Source: Usnea hakonensis (taxonomy: Eukaryota > Ascomycota > Lecanoromycetes > Lecanorales > Parmeliaceae). From it: a stretch of DNA of 64,000 nt. The DNA is taken from assembly GCA_013423325.1 (NCBI GenBank), contig BLJB01000030.1, positions 62,204 to 126,203 on the forward strand. Reading direction: 5' to 3'. Below are positions 21,765 to 32,660 of this stretch, piece by piece. A program made the translations under genes and the position numbers. Under the pieces are notes generated by a model. That model was not told the origin of the DNA and did not search any database. It saw only the letters and a program-made list of their open reading frames with translations. Position 1 is the first letter of the stretch. The number at the start of each line of letters is the position of its first letter.

Positions 21765-22774
21765 GATCTACTCTTCAACGACCAGAGATAATGTTTACGG
21801 CAGATGGATCCTGCATGTGAACTTCAGAAATCCGCCCATGTGGGAACCCTTTATTTCCGAACAGTGGGTGTTCGAACCCCATGCGTCTGGGACCATCTGC
21901 ATGTATCCCGCGCGGGATGCACACAACCATCTAGAAGCGACGTGGTTTATCCCACATTCTACGGGTCAGTTGCGTAGTGCATCTCCTTAAAGCAAGTACA
22001 CTTGAGGGAATTCGAATGCATGCTTACGGCCTACCACAGAAGGCGCGCATCTGTGAGCCGCACGACCCACGCTACGCCTGGTAAAAATGTTCTCTTTGCC
22101 GAATAATACCATTAAGCGCCATCCTACCTAATCGACCCGTCCTCGATCCCGAAGATTCTTATACGAGTAATGCCGGTATATTTATGTCGTTTATGAATCT
22201 ACACCTATTGACATCGTCTCCTTTGTTGAGCGGAATAGCATAGGGTCTTTTTCTTTTATTGACGCGGCTGTGTGGCCAGCACACTGGAGTCTAGTGGAGA
22301 GCACAGCCTAGAGGGCTGAAACGTCGCTTATTTTGAGCGGAAAAGGCGCATATGCGGACGACATGCCGCGCCTGTGATAGGAGACTCTGTCATCCACTGG
22401 TGGAGTATCCTTCGCTTATACCAATACCCTCCCCCCGACTAATCGCTTTGCAAAGATTTCTTTCGCATCCATACAAACCAACATGTGCCTAGACTATGCG
22501 TTGAGTGCGGTCAGGTTCTTGATTCGTGGAGCTATCAGCAGCCTTGATTCGCCGCAAAGGTCTGGGGCAAGGCGGAGAAGCGCCCCAAACAAACTGATTC
22601 TCCATGGCTCCTTGAGCCGTACAGTCGTCAAGAGTTGCGATCCGACAGACTGATTTACTATTCTTCCCTCAAACTCTCAGGAATATAAAAAGCTTTCGAT
22701 GGCAAGTCATCTTCCAGAAAGCGTTCCCTTCTCCCCCACCACATTCTATACTTGGCGCATCCGTCTCCACAGCC
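21765..22774. other. Intergenic region upstream of a secreted-protein gene
   Basis: A 161-codon plus-strand frame (21505-21990) overlaps the broken gene and looks like its shadow. No gene is supported in this stretch. Confidence 0.5.
22684..22689 (+). promoter_or_regulatory. TATA box of the small secreted protein gene
   Basis: TATAAA lies 91 bp upstream of the ATG at 22775, a usual distance in filamentous fungi. Confidence 0.5.
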
Positions 22775-23658
22775 ATGCATCTACTTGCCCTTGCTTCACT
22801 CCTCGCCGCCGGTGCGAGCCTCTCCCACGCCCAAACCGAAGAGACCAACGCCACCGCCGACGTTTCGGCAGACCCCACCCACTGGTGTGGCAACTGGGCT
22901 GGCGCACCCAACCCTGCCAACGTCCCCACGGGAGGACAATTACCCCAGATGGACTACGCGAAAAGATTGTTCATCGAACCCCAGTTGCAACGGGTGCCGT
23001 TCTCTCCTGTCATAGGGTCGGAGGCGAAGGTTCAGGTGCCGAAGGTTTGGGGAAACAGTATGAGCGATTCGATTTTATTCCCTCCTATCTATTCATCGGT
23101 GTGCATTCCCTGCTGGAGAGCAGAGTAGCTGATTTTTTCTTTTCTTTTTCACTTTGACAGATGAGTTCAGACTGGCGCTGCTGAGCTACGCGGATACAAC
23201 CAGAGTGTACTCGAGCAGCAAATCTCGCTGGGCTGACTTCTACGCCGGGCTCGGAAAGTTGATGACCGAGTGTGTGAATGAGGGTACTGGTGGGGCGTAT
23301 TTGGTTCCCGGTAAGTCGACTCCCTTATGTATCCCTCCCCCTTCCTTCTTTTCCCTCCCCTTCCCTCCTCCCTGTCCTATTTCCTACTCGCAAAACCCTG
23401 CCCGAAACCCCAAAAACAAGAAAACAAAAAAAAAAAGAAACACACACACTAACATCCATCCATCCAGCCTCCCCAGGTCTCACCCAAGCCACCCTCGTCG
23501 TCTATGCCTACGCCGTGGGCTCCTATTTCGATTACCAGATGAACTACTACATGTCGATGCCGTACGGTATCAACCCGGCGACTATCCAGGCTGATTTTGA
23601 GGCCTCGGGGTTCTTGACAATGTCGAATAAGACGGATGTGCCGAGCGCAGTGCTTTGA
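22775..23658 (+). CDS. Small secreted protein of unknown function
   Basis: Exons 22775-23057, 23161-23310 and 23468-23658 give 207 aa; introns are 103 and 157 bp. Residues 1-20 (MHLLALASLLAAGASLSHAQ) are a signal peptide. The mature part opens with Asn and Cys/Trp (DPTHWCGNWAGAPNP), has a hydrophobic middle (TLVVYAYAVGSYF) and no recognised domain. Exon 3 has two in-frame acceptors nine bases apart (ccag at 23467, ccag at 23476), so isoforms with or without three residues (ASP) are possible. Small, secreted and unclassified, it fits the broad class of effector candidates or wall proteins, but nothing proves that. Confidence 0.75.
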
Positions 23659-24423
23659 TTTTGGGGTGTGGAGGGGGATTGGGGGGAAGGGGCGGGGTGG
23701 GGAGAGGGTAGAGGAAGGGGGAACGGGTGAGAAAAAGACTATGCTATGTGACGGTCAGCTCGCTGGAGTTGGAACAAAACGGAAAATTTTTACCGCGGGG
23801 GGACGGATCGATGGATGGGAGTGAGACATTTTTCTGTAAAGTAGAAGGTTCTTTATTGGACCAAGGAAAGACGAAAAAAATGAAAAAAAAGGGAATTTCT
23901 TTCTCAGCATGCTTCAAGGATCCTTTTTTGTACTTGTCCTACTGTATTGTCTGTATTGTGTTCTTCCTCTCCTCTCCTCTCCTCGCGCTGTCTCGTCCTG
24001 ATCGGCGTCTGGGTTCTTATCTTTCTCTCTTTCTTCTTGGAGTGAGTGTTCCGGATGAGGATGAGGGCTGAGACCCGGGAGGAGGGGTAGGGCGGGGAAG
24101 AATACCTCTCATCCCATCCCATCCCGCGCTAGCTGCTAGCTAGGAGGGAGGGTGGTTGGTTGTTTAGTTGGGTTGGGGTTCTGTATTCTGTGTTCCTTCT
24201 ACTTTACTTACTTTTCTTTACTTGTTTACCTTGAGCTCATTCTTGTTGTTGGTGGGAGATGGGAGATGGGAGATGGGTTTGTTTGTTTGGCACTTGATGA
24301 ATAGAGTGAATTGATATACTGTCTTGGTTTATTATTATTATATTGTAGGAAGGGTTTCTTACCCCCCCCCCGTGTCCAATATCCATTACCCAACAAAACA
24401 ACACGTCTGAGCCCCAAAGACCC

Positions 24424-24460
24424 CTTCCTTCCTTCCTTCCTTCCTTCATTCCTTCATTTA
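24424..24460. repeat. TTCC microsatellite
   Basis: About six ccttcc/ttcc units followed by ttcattccttcattt. Confidence 0.85.
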
Positions 24461-24703
24461 CTACCGACCCGACTTCATTCCTGAATTCTTACCCGAGCTC
24501 CGAGTGGGGAGATGGGGTGTGTGTGTGGAGATGATGGAATGGAGATGCTGGAGTGATGGAGAGATGTAAAGATGTAAAGACATAAAGCTGTAAAGACAAT
24601 GGAGAAAAGCAGGCAGAGAGACAGAAGAGGCGCCTTGGGTTTGAGCAGTGGTTGTTTCTTGTTGGGGGTGTCGCGCCGCGGGGACGATATGAGGGTACTG
24701 GGG

Positions 24704-24706
<3 letters not shown>

Positions 24707-24777
<71 letters not shown>
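24707..24777. repeat. 71-base poly(G) homopolymer
   Basis: An uninterrupted run of G, counted by hand as 71 bases, flanked by gggatt and agatgggatg. Confidence 0.9.
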
Positions 24778-24778
<1 letters not shown>

Positions 24779-26003
24779 GATGGGATGAGAGGATGGGCGC
24801 TGGGGTGGGTTAGGGGGGATATGGTGGCGTGGCTGGGTGGTGAGGGATGGTGGCTAGATGGGGGTTGCTATGACGGCATAGAGGTATTGGCACGCTGAAA
24901 TCCACTGTGAGTAAGTAAATATTGCCTGTACTTGGTTTATGTACGTGGAGTTTCTTGAGATATTATTGGGCTTCTGTTGTACGCATACCGAAAGTAAGGC
25001 GAGGCATATTTCTTTTCTAGTTAAAGCATTCGTCGATTTTCGTTCGGCGGATAAGGAATAGGTGATGTTATTTGGTAAGATGTTCTTTGAGGGGATAGAT
25101 AAGCGTTTTGGGGGGGCGGGGCTAGGGGGAGATTTGGGCATGGGAGGGAGTTGTGAGTCGAAGTGATAGTGTGGATGGGAGCAGTAACTAGATGAATATG
25201 GAATAGAGAAGGTTGGCTGTAGGAGTAGAATTGAAGATTGAGAGTTGTCTACTGTTACTCTACTGTGCTGAGGATTCTGGGCTGGGATGGTGGGTGTCTT
25301 TTTCCTCTTCTTCTTCCGACTACTCATGCTCGTATATCATACTATACTATACTATACTGTACTATCTTGATATAGAAGGTGATTCAGATTTAGATATAAG
25401 ATGCAGATGTAGATGTAGGATAAGAGGGGAAGTGTTGGGGTCGGTTATGAGGGTGTAGAGGAAGAAGGTTTGGGGGGGAGGGGCGTTTGTTTAGATGTTT
25501 CTTTTTTGGGGGAGAGATGATATGAGGGTTTTGGGATGGGGGATTGAGATGGGGTTTTGGGATAGAAGTGGGAGGAGGGGGCGATGGGGTTAGAAGGACA
25601 TATACCTCATTTTCCTGGCCACACCCTTCCTTCAAGCTTTTTTATTGTCATCATCGCCACAGCCTCGAGATGGTCTTGAGAATGCCGCATTTGGAAAAAA
25701 TAAGGCGTACAGAAGGGTATGCTTGAAGAGGCTTAAGTGGTAATATATTATACAAAAGCATATCCTGGCTTACTCCTGAATCGACAAGAGGACTCGGTAT
25801 CTTTCCCTGGCGCCTGCGGGGTTCCCGTTCTTGATTTATCTTTTGATATATGAATTTTACACTGGGGAACTTGAGGCTCACAGAGGGAATCCGACTAGAG
25901 TGGCCAGATGCCTGATGGTGACTTGGAGATGAGGGTGACCAAAGAGATTCGCCCTGCGCTTCAAGCTCTCCAGACGTTGGCAGATGCATGTTGGAAATGC
26001 GTC

Positions 26004-27728
26004 TCATGCGATGTAGACAGGTATCCGGCTGTCATAAAAGCGCGGAGGTACGGCGTTGCCGGGTTGGAACTCCATCAAAGCCACGCTCCGATGCCAGCAC
26101 ATGGCTTTCAAGATCAAGGTCCACCATGCTTCCCTCACGACTTTTTCGTCATCGCACCCTTTTTCCTTCATGAATTCGACAACTTTTGGAATTTGGTCAA
26201 CGTAGATGTGCATGCCCTCCGCAGTTCGCTGGCTCCTTCCAGCACCGAGCTCATAACGTTGATCTGTGCCGGCTTTGATGTTCGCTTCTGCTAGATCGGG
26301 GTAGTAGACTGCTTGGGCGATGTGAGCTCCCACTAGATCTTTGTAGCGAAAGTTCGGACCGAGATCCTTAAAGTAGTCTGAGGCTGTTGACCAGATGTCG
26401 CGAAGATCGTTGAGAAAAGCAATGGATCGGTTCTTGGTCTGTTTGTTCATACTCTCTGCTTCCCAGGAAGGGCATTGATTCCAAGGATAAGTACTTCTCA
26501 TGTATTCGAATTTATCTAGCACCCACTGCATCTGCTTGGAGTGATCACCAGCCTTGATTTGGCCATCCACGCACTCCAACAGTCGTGCATGGTATACAAC
26601 GAATCCTTCCCACCAGTTCGTCGGACTATCATGGGCATCGGGATACGGAGAGAAGACCTGTACGATAGAAGATCCCTGTAATGGCAAGAACGATGCCACC
26701 ATACCGATAAGATCCGAAAACCCGTAGAGACGGTTGGATTTTCGAAAGTAATTGACGTACATGTCCTGCACATCTCGATTTAAGCCTAATTGGCTCATTG
26801 CTCGTGTGATGGTACTGGTATCCATGGGAGCACCAAAGACAAACTCGAAGCCACCGTAAGCTTTACTCGTATGAAGGATTTGGAAGCCGAGCATGTCAGC
26901 TTTTCGTGACGGTATGGTCAAGTTCAAAGTATCACCACTCCCTATTCCGGTCTGTATTCTGACGATACTCAGGTCGAAGGTGTATTGCAGAAGTATACCA
27001 AAGCCACGCACAGTTGTTGATGTGATCGACTGGCCGTTTCCTTCAGCTCGCATTATACCATCGCCAGGACGAATATCGTGCCACCGCATGCCAAGACGAT
27101 GAGCCAGAGTTATTATGTCACCCACATTGCTAGTAGCGAACGGTCGAACGATTTCAGGAGGCATGAAATCCCACGACCGCGTACAGAATGAAATGGCTGG
27201 GCAGTCCATTAAGTATCCCGTCCTTCTAGCCGGAGCCCGACTAATCGTAAATTGTTCAGGATAGGAAGCCTGAAGACGGTGAAGCATATTCACAAGCCCA
27301 AGCCAGCTTGCCAAATCCTCAGCTCTTTCCGAGCTAGTGGAGTTTCTCCTCACAATTTCCAAATTACCGTCTCTGCTCCATTTTCTTCTTACGACACGAT
27401 CTTTGTAGATTCCGTCGCAGTATGTCTCACGTCTCGAAGAAAGGGTTCCCTCGATGAAAGCGTCACAAGATACTGGAAAACTATCTCCTATGGGCTGTAG
27501 AGAAATATGAGGAGTAGTGAACAACGTCTCAAATCTGAATTCGCTCCAGCGCCATACGCGCTTGGTTAATTTCGCCCAAGGGCCGATGACAGAAGCTTGA
27601 CACCGCCGGTAACCCTCAGCAGTGCCAAACAATGCTTGTAGCAACTGAGCGGTCGTAACAAAAAAAGCAATCAGGGCAATGACAATTGCCACTATCGCTG
27701 TATTATCCTGTTCGTTTGACATCGTCAT
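26004..27728 (-). CDS. Modin-like fungal membrane-anchored protein
   Basis: The protein is 574 aa in one exon. The start at 27728 reads MTMSNEQ. A single N-terminal helix (IVAIVIALIAFFVTTAQLL) is followed by EGYRRCQASVIGPWAKLT and RWSEFRFETLFTTPHI, a conserved block in fungal proteins often labelled modin. The large C-terminal part is soluble, with Trp-rich motifs (GEYxxWNQCPSW type) and no known catalytic site. It probably sits in a membrane with its bulk in the cytosol. The molecular role is not known to me, and the modin label rests on remembered similarity only. Confidence 0.7.
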   Translation of the reverse strand: MTMSNEQDNTAIVAIVIALIAFFVTTAQLLQALFGTAEGYRRCQASVIGPWAKLTKRVWRWSEFRFETLFTTPHISLQPIGDSFPVSCDAFIEGTLSSRRETYCDGIYKDRVVRRKWSRDGNLEIVRRNSTSSERAEDLASWLGLVNMLHRLQASYPEQFTISRAPARRTGYLMDCPAISFCTRSWDFMPPEIVRPFATSNVGDIITLAHRLGMRWHDIRPGDGIMRAEGNGQSITSTTVRGFGILLQYTFDLSIVRIQTGIGSGDTLNLTIPSRKADMLGFQILHTSKAYGGFEFVFGAPMDTSTITRAMSQLGLNRDVQDMYVNYFRKSNRLYGFSDLIGMVASFLPLQGSSIVQVFSPYPDAHDSPTNWWEGFVVYHARLLECVDGQIKAGDHSKQMQWVLDKFEYMRSTYPWNQCPSWEAESMNKQTKNRSIAFLNDLRDIWSTASDYFKDLGPNFRYKDLVGAHIAQAVYYPDLAEANIKAGTDQRYELGAGRSQRTAEGMHIYVDQIPKVVEFMKEKGCDDEKVVREAWWTLILKAMCWHRSVALMEFQPGNAVPPRFYDSRIPVYIA

Positions 27729-28912
27729 GCAGAGATGATTGTATCAAACCTTTGGGTCCTGCCTTTGTTGTAAAGGTAGAATGTTAGACTTGATGATGAT
27801 CCTTGATACGCACAACTACAGCACATCGCAGAAAGCCATCGACGAGGGAAGGAATGGATTATAATTGGTCGTCATGCTAGCTTAGGGAAAGTACTTGTAA
27901 GCTTCACGACACCACGTCAATGCCAGAAAGTCTAGCGACTCACACTGCACGTAGTATATTCTTGAACTCAGGATATTCGGCGGAGCTGAAGGTCCAAGGC
28001 ATACCTCGTCACGAGTGAGAGCTGAAAAGGACTAGACTAGGCCTTGTTCGATTGGCGCGAACACGGAAGGAAAAGCCGATGTTTAACCGCTAGTGCGGTT
28101 AAAGGGCCCGCGAAGATATACTTTAGTATTTCTACCAATGCTTACTTACTTTACCTTATGACTCGAGCACGAATCCCCTGATTACTTTAAACTCGGATTA
28201 AATAGTATTTAAAGGAAGTTTTATATTCTTTTTAGATCTACTTTGTAAGTTCCCGCTCTCGCGCTTTGATCTTTCGATCCACGACTCGTTTAGCCTCCTC
28301 ACCATCTCTCTCCGAAAGACCTGAAAAACGAACGCCTCAATATTACTCGAACCCATAATCCTTATCCTCACCATCTCCCATCCCATCTAGTCCACATTAA
28401 AAAATACAGCGCAGATAATGCCCTCCTCCCTCCCTTCCCGGAATTCCAAACCTCCCCCCACAAGGCTATTATATAGCTTTTTACATGAGCCAGTGTATAT
28501 CCAGAGTACGCGCTTGTAGTACAAATAATCGAGATGGGCAAGGTAGGTTTTGACGTAAGGGGCGAAGAGTAGGGCTGGTTGGTATGCCTCTCCACTGCCT
28601 TTCGAATCGACGGGGATGATAATAAAAAGGATATTTGTGGGCGCCTGTGTGCCAGCTGATGGAGATGTATGACTGCTTAAGAATGAGGGGTAGTATGGCT
28701 TTGTAGCGCCACGCCCACGCACCTAACCTCTCATTTCAGTAGACCAAATCTTTAAGACCTGTACTCGACGCTGCAAGGTCATCGCGTGGAAAAGTTCGTT
28801 TGGATAAAAGTACGAGAGTGTTCGTGTTGCTAAGCGCGAATGGAAATCGTGTTAAACTCTTCTCGGTCGTGCCATGAAGCGTTGCGGATGATTGCTCCAT
28901 AATCTCTCGATC
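27729..28912. other. Intergenic region with a short perfect palindrome
   Basis: About 1.2 kb. At 28081-28102 tttaaccgc and gcggttaaa flank a 4-base loop. Around 28100-28210 the sequence is TA-rich and RIP-like. A 111-codon frame at 28387-28722 has no motif and was not accepted. Confidence 0.5.
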
Positions 28913-30989
28913 TCATAATTCCGTTGACGTTGACCGCTTCGATACACTTGATGACTCTTCATGCCACAGAGCACCGGCCTTGCCTTCACCGCTGGTTGTT
29001 TGGCGCAGAAGCTGATCGGTCGTTCCAGAGACACTGTGGAAGCGATTTGCATCTGCCCCATTATGAGCCATTGAGGGACATCGCGAGATTATTTAGCGGA
29101 GATCTGCACGAGCGACTTACCATCTGCTGTCTTGAAATGAAGTTGAATGCTCCGCGGTTTGCATTCGGGAGCAGAGCTTGGGTCAACAGTCATCTTGTGT
29201 ATCGACACTTCAGGTCCTCTCCAACACGCCTGCACCTCCATCGTGATGACTGTTATTTCTGGCTTCTTCAGGTAGACCAGGGGTGAGGTCACTATTAAAT
29301 TCGTGAATCAGAAACGGCCACATATGCGTGTGGCGACATTCGCTGAGAAAAACTTTGCTGAAATTACAGTACCACTCACGAGACGTGCTGAGCCATATCA
29401 TGCTTTTGGATTCCCCATTAACGTCCGACGCACGCACCAGCAACTGAATATCACTGCCGCTCTCATATTCTCTTTTCCAGATCATGACCAGAGCCCCTTT
29501 GATTTTATGAGAAAACCTTGCGCGCCCTTTGACGACGACATTCGAAACATCCTCACTGAAGAGACACTCCCAGCCCGTGAGCGAACTCATCAAGTTTGCC
29601 AATGTCAGACCTGGGGTAGCAGGGATCAATATCCGGCCGTCCAGATAAGAGAAGCTAGAGCTCATGCCTACCTTTGTGATTAGTTGTCGAGAGTTCAAGA
29701 TCCTCAACTTTCCAACCCAACCTATCGGGTCCACCCTCCGGGTTCAAGTGCCTCAGGATGTCTTTTTCTGAAAACTTTATCAAATCCGATGAATAATCCA
29801 GGCAGCGCATCTTCTTGAAAGTCAAAAGACTCTTGTCCAATTGAAAGTCCAGACAAGGTCGACCAATATATATTTTTGAGGAACGAGTAGAATTAGTAGG
29901 GTTGGATGAGACCAAGATGGCAAAGTCAGACCATTCATCTGCACCTTTTTGCGCAGACTCTCCGCCAGTATAATGCTTAAATACCCTAAGAGTGTCGATT
30001 GTCGAGCTACCTGTAACAACTGAACTTTGTTTATAATGCGAAGACTCTAGCGTGGGATATAACAACACTTCTGCCACTTTTGGAAAGACTACTTGATGAT
30101 TAGAGCTGCAATGTCAAGTAGGGTAGGTAGAATAACCTGAAACGTCCTTGAATTCGAACTCAAGCTGTCGATTATAATTTGCGGGGATGTATCGCTGAGT
30201 GCCCTGTTAGTCCGGTGTTTAACACTGCCGTCCTACTCACTTACGCATGTGAAGGTGGTTCGATAAGCTTTGGTCTCCTCGTGAATGTGCGAACAATCCG
30301 ACCATGATACTGTGACTTTGCCATGTTTAGTTCCGACATATACGTTGTCTAATGGCATCCCTGCAGAAGTGCAATGAGCATATTGAAGTACAACGACGTT
30401 TCGCGGAGCCTCACAAAAAGACATGCACCGTTCCCCAGGTTCACAACTTCGAAAGGCAATTCTTCTGGTAGGCAGACTATCATCTTTCCCAAGTTCAAAT
30501 ATCCTGAAGTCACATCGACCCATGTTGTCGGCAACTTGGCTCCCAACCCTGCGGAACGAGCACATTTCTCCCTGAAACGCCATCAAGATATGTTCTCCTT
30601 CTCGGCATTCCCACGCACCTTCCACTGGCGAAGGCGATGATACATTTGATGCCGAGCGGAAGTGCACAGGCTCAACGGTATTGAAGCGCTGGGGCAGTGG
30701 AAGAGGAGAAGGAGGAGGGGAAGCCGGTGGCTGCGCCAAACGTGGCGGGATTTGAGACGCGGATGGTTGGTCAATAGTATTGCGCCTGAGTGGAGGCTTG
30801 TCGACACTCTGTGTGGGTTGGAGCGGAGGAAGCGGAAATCGAGGACGGGACTCGAATACTTTGGGTGGAGGCGAGGACCCTGTGGATCCCGTGCTCGAGG
30901 TCCGGCTCGACCCGGCACCATGAGAGGCAAGTGTCCTTGGTGAAGCTGCAGTAAAATCAGTTAGAGGGTTCCAAAAAGTGTTGCTCACC
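28913..30989 (-). CDS. Unknown fungal protein: Pro/Ser-rich N-terminal region and PH-like C-terminus (5' end unresolved)
   Basis: Six exons join in phase: 30945-30245, 30194-30137, 30088-29672, 29610-29380, 29291-29121 and 29052-28913, with introns of 43-88 bp. A seventh exon ending at 30989 (LTAICIVQLLSR) joins in phase through a 43-bp intron with a CTAACTGAT branch point, but the ATG was not found. The protein has a Ser/Pro-rich linker (about 130 aa), then a beta-rich region (EGEHILMAFQGEM; CMSFCEAPRNVVVLQY). It ends with an IHxFKTADDANRF-like stretch that resembles the last helix of a PH-type fold, and a Ser/Thr tail. I do not recognise the family. It lies about 300 bp downstream of the PNP_UDP gene on the same strand, so a fused transcript is possible. 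Confidence 0.6.
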
Positions 30990-31285
30990 ACGAGACAACA
31001 GCTGGACGATACAAATCGCAGTGAGCTCGGCAGCGATGTATCAAAGGTTTGCAGTCATCTCTAATCCAATACAGGTACGACTTTCACTGGACAATTTGGC
31101 CCGGTCAGGACTTACAAGTGCTTCTTCTACCAGTCCCAAATCCTGTTGTAGATCTAGTCTGGACAGCTGAGCCACACGTCAGCATCGCCCGGGACGCACT
31201 GGCAGATGAACGAGAAATCACAAGTCTTGGCGAGTGGTAGAACGGTATCTGATAGCCGCGACTGATTATAGACCGAACCGTCTTA

Positions 31286-32281
31286 TTAAGCCATAGAGAG
31301 ATCAACTGTGATGGAGTGTGATGCAGGAGGCATACCTTCAGGGTTTAGTCGGACCTCGCCTAAGAGCTCTTTTGCATAAGCCGCAGCAGTCGCAGCAGCA
31401 TATCGCTGCCAATCCTTATTCTTGTGGGTATCAGCGTAGTCGCAGATCCCACGAATGACCAGACATTCAGAATCGTCCATCATTCCAGCGGCTTCCATTT
31501 CGACACACAGCGCGGCGCAGTCCCTACCCAGGTGGTCCCGTTTCAGGGCGTCTCGGACTACACTATTCCCCGACGCAATATTACCATAGTGGATGACTGG
31601 CTTGTCTTCGGGGCGGTCCTGGCGGGTTATCAGCTGTTCCAGATCACAATCCGTACACGAACGGCCTTCTGTGTTGCAAACGTACTCTGCCCTGAAGAGG
31701 AGATCGTTGCCTCTGCCAGGACGTCTGTAATCGGTCTGCGTCCGAGTATTTCCAGGGTGTTTCTGGAGCATTTCGTCTATATGCGTTGCTACGCGATTCT
31801 CCTCGCTCTCATGTTTTGCAATCAACGAATTGACAACTTTCTGCAGATGTTGCGGAGGAGGTCTGAGGGCACCTTGTCTCAGGAAATCTTGGCCTTGGAG
31901 GAGCTTTCCACTATCGTATTGGATGACTCCACTAGACGTCCCTGAAGGCCTGCTGACGACGACGTCTCCGAGGCGGACGTCATTTCCCATGCTTAGATTC
32001 GGTATCCCCCCTCCGATGCCTACCATAAGGATGAATCTCAGGTTCTTAAAAGTATACTGCATATGGATTGCCGCGGAGCTTGCATGATTGTTGCCAGCGG
32101 ATATCAGGCAGGTCACGGCAATTTGGTGGCCAGCGATCTGTCCCAGGGTGTATTGGTTCGTGTCGATAGGTTCTTGCACCAGGTCGCTATCTTCATATTT
32201 TTCATCCAACATGCCTTGGGCAGCCGTGAGTTCGAGGGGTAGGGCGCAGATCCACCCCACTGTGAAGTCTTCAGGGAGCAT
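31286..32281 (-). CDS. PNP_UDP-type nucleoside phosphorylase/nucleosidase domain protein
   Basis: 331 aa from the ATG at 32281. The domain fills the protein: FTVGWICALPLELTAAQ at the N-terminus, phosphate/ribose loop MVGIGGGIP, LGDVVVSRPSG, HYGNIASGNSV, ALCVEMEAAGMM and VIRGICDYADTHKN with the catalytic Asp region. All motifs of the fungal PNP_UDP family are present. In fungi this domain is usually the N-terminal effector of NLR-like proteins; related domains in immune proteins cleave purine nucleosides or ATP. Here it stands alone, with no NACHT or repeats. A good donor (AAG|GTATGC, exon end 31336) lies 50 bp before the stop, so the last 16 codons may be intron and the gene may continue downstream. 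Cytosolic. Confidence 0.8.
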   Translation of the reverse strand: MLPEDFTVGWICALPLELTAAQGMLDEKYEDSDLVQEPIDTNQYTLGQIAGHQIAVTCLISAGNNHASSAAIHMQYTFKNLRFILMVGIGGGIPNLSMGNDVRLGDVVVSRPSGTSSGVIQYDSGKLLQGQDFLRQGALRPPPQHLQKVVNSLIAKHESEENRVATHIDEMLQKHPGNTRTQTDYRRPGRGNDLLFRAEYVCNTEGRSCTDCDLEQLITRQDRPEDKPVIHYGNIASGNSVVRDALKRDHLGRDCAALCVEMEAAGMMDDSECLVIRGICDYADTHKNKDWQRYAAATAAAYAKELLGEVRLNPEGMPPASHSITVDLSMA

Positions 32282-32660
32282 CGTCGCATGATGAGGGGAG
32301 TCGTAGGCTGCAATCGAGCTGATTGAATGGAGGAAGGGCGGCCTGGCAATGCATTATATCACACGCGAAATCGAGCTGGGGACTGCGCCAAGTGAGAAGC
32401 TACAGAGAGTTGTGCATTATCGCAGCCTCTTGTGATGAGCATCGTGGGCTGCGGAGAGAGAGAATGAAATGAGTGGGGGGTCGAGACTCTCTGCTGTTGC
32501 CACGCTAATCTTGGTACAGCCCTAACCCTAATCTACACTAAATACCTACCTTACCTATGTTGTACCTTACATGAAAACCATCTACCTAAAGTACCTTACT
32601 TAGGTGCACACCTCTTCTGACTTCTCCAAAGAATTTGATGTTTAGCCTCTGCACCTGACT
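32282..32660. other. Spacer upstream of the PNP_UDP gene
   Basis: Contains ccctaaccctaa at about 32520, two units of the fungal telomere repeat, and several cctacctta/aagtacctta motifs. It is the probable promoter of the PNP_UDP gene. Confidence 0.5.

Larger units (their letters stand above)
23659..26003. other. Long low-complexity intergenic region
   Basis: About 2.3 kb, strongly G-rich on the plus strand. It holds (ttcc)n near 24424-24450, gggagat repeats near 24256, the 71-base G run at 24707-24777 and ctata repeats near 25338-25360. Frames here are made of repeats (one has a long poly-Gly). No gene is supported. Confidence 0.7.

Noticed and set aside
21505..21990. 161-codon plus-strand frame
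   Set aside because: Mirror of the broken secreted-protein gene; composition follows the opposite strand's codons.
24599..24898. Frame with a long poly-glycine stretch
   Set aside because: Created by the poly(G) run; no start context or conserved sequence.
28387..28722. 111-codon minus-strand frame
   Set aside because: No domain, no splice continuation, within an intergenic stretch with repeat character.
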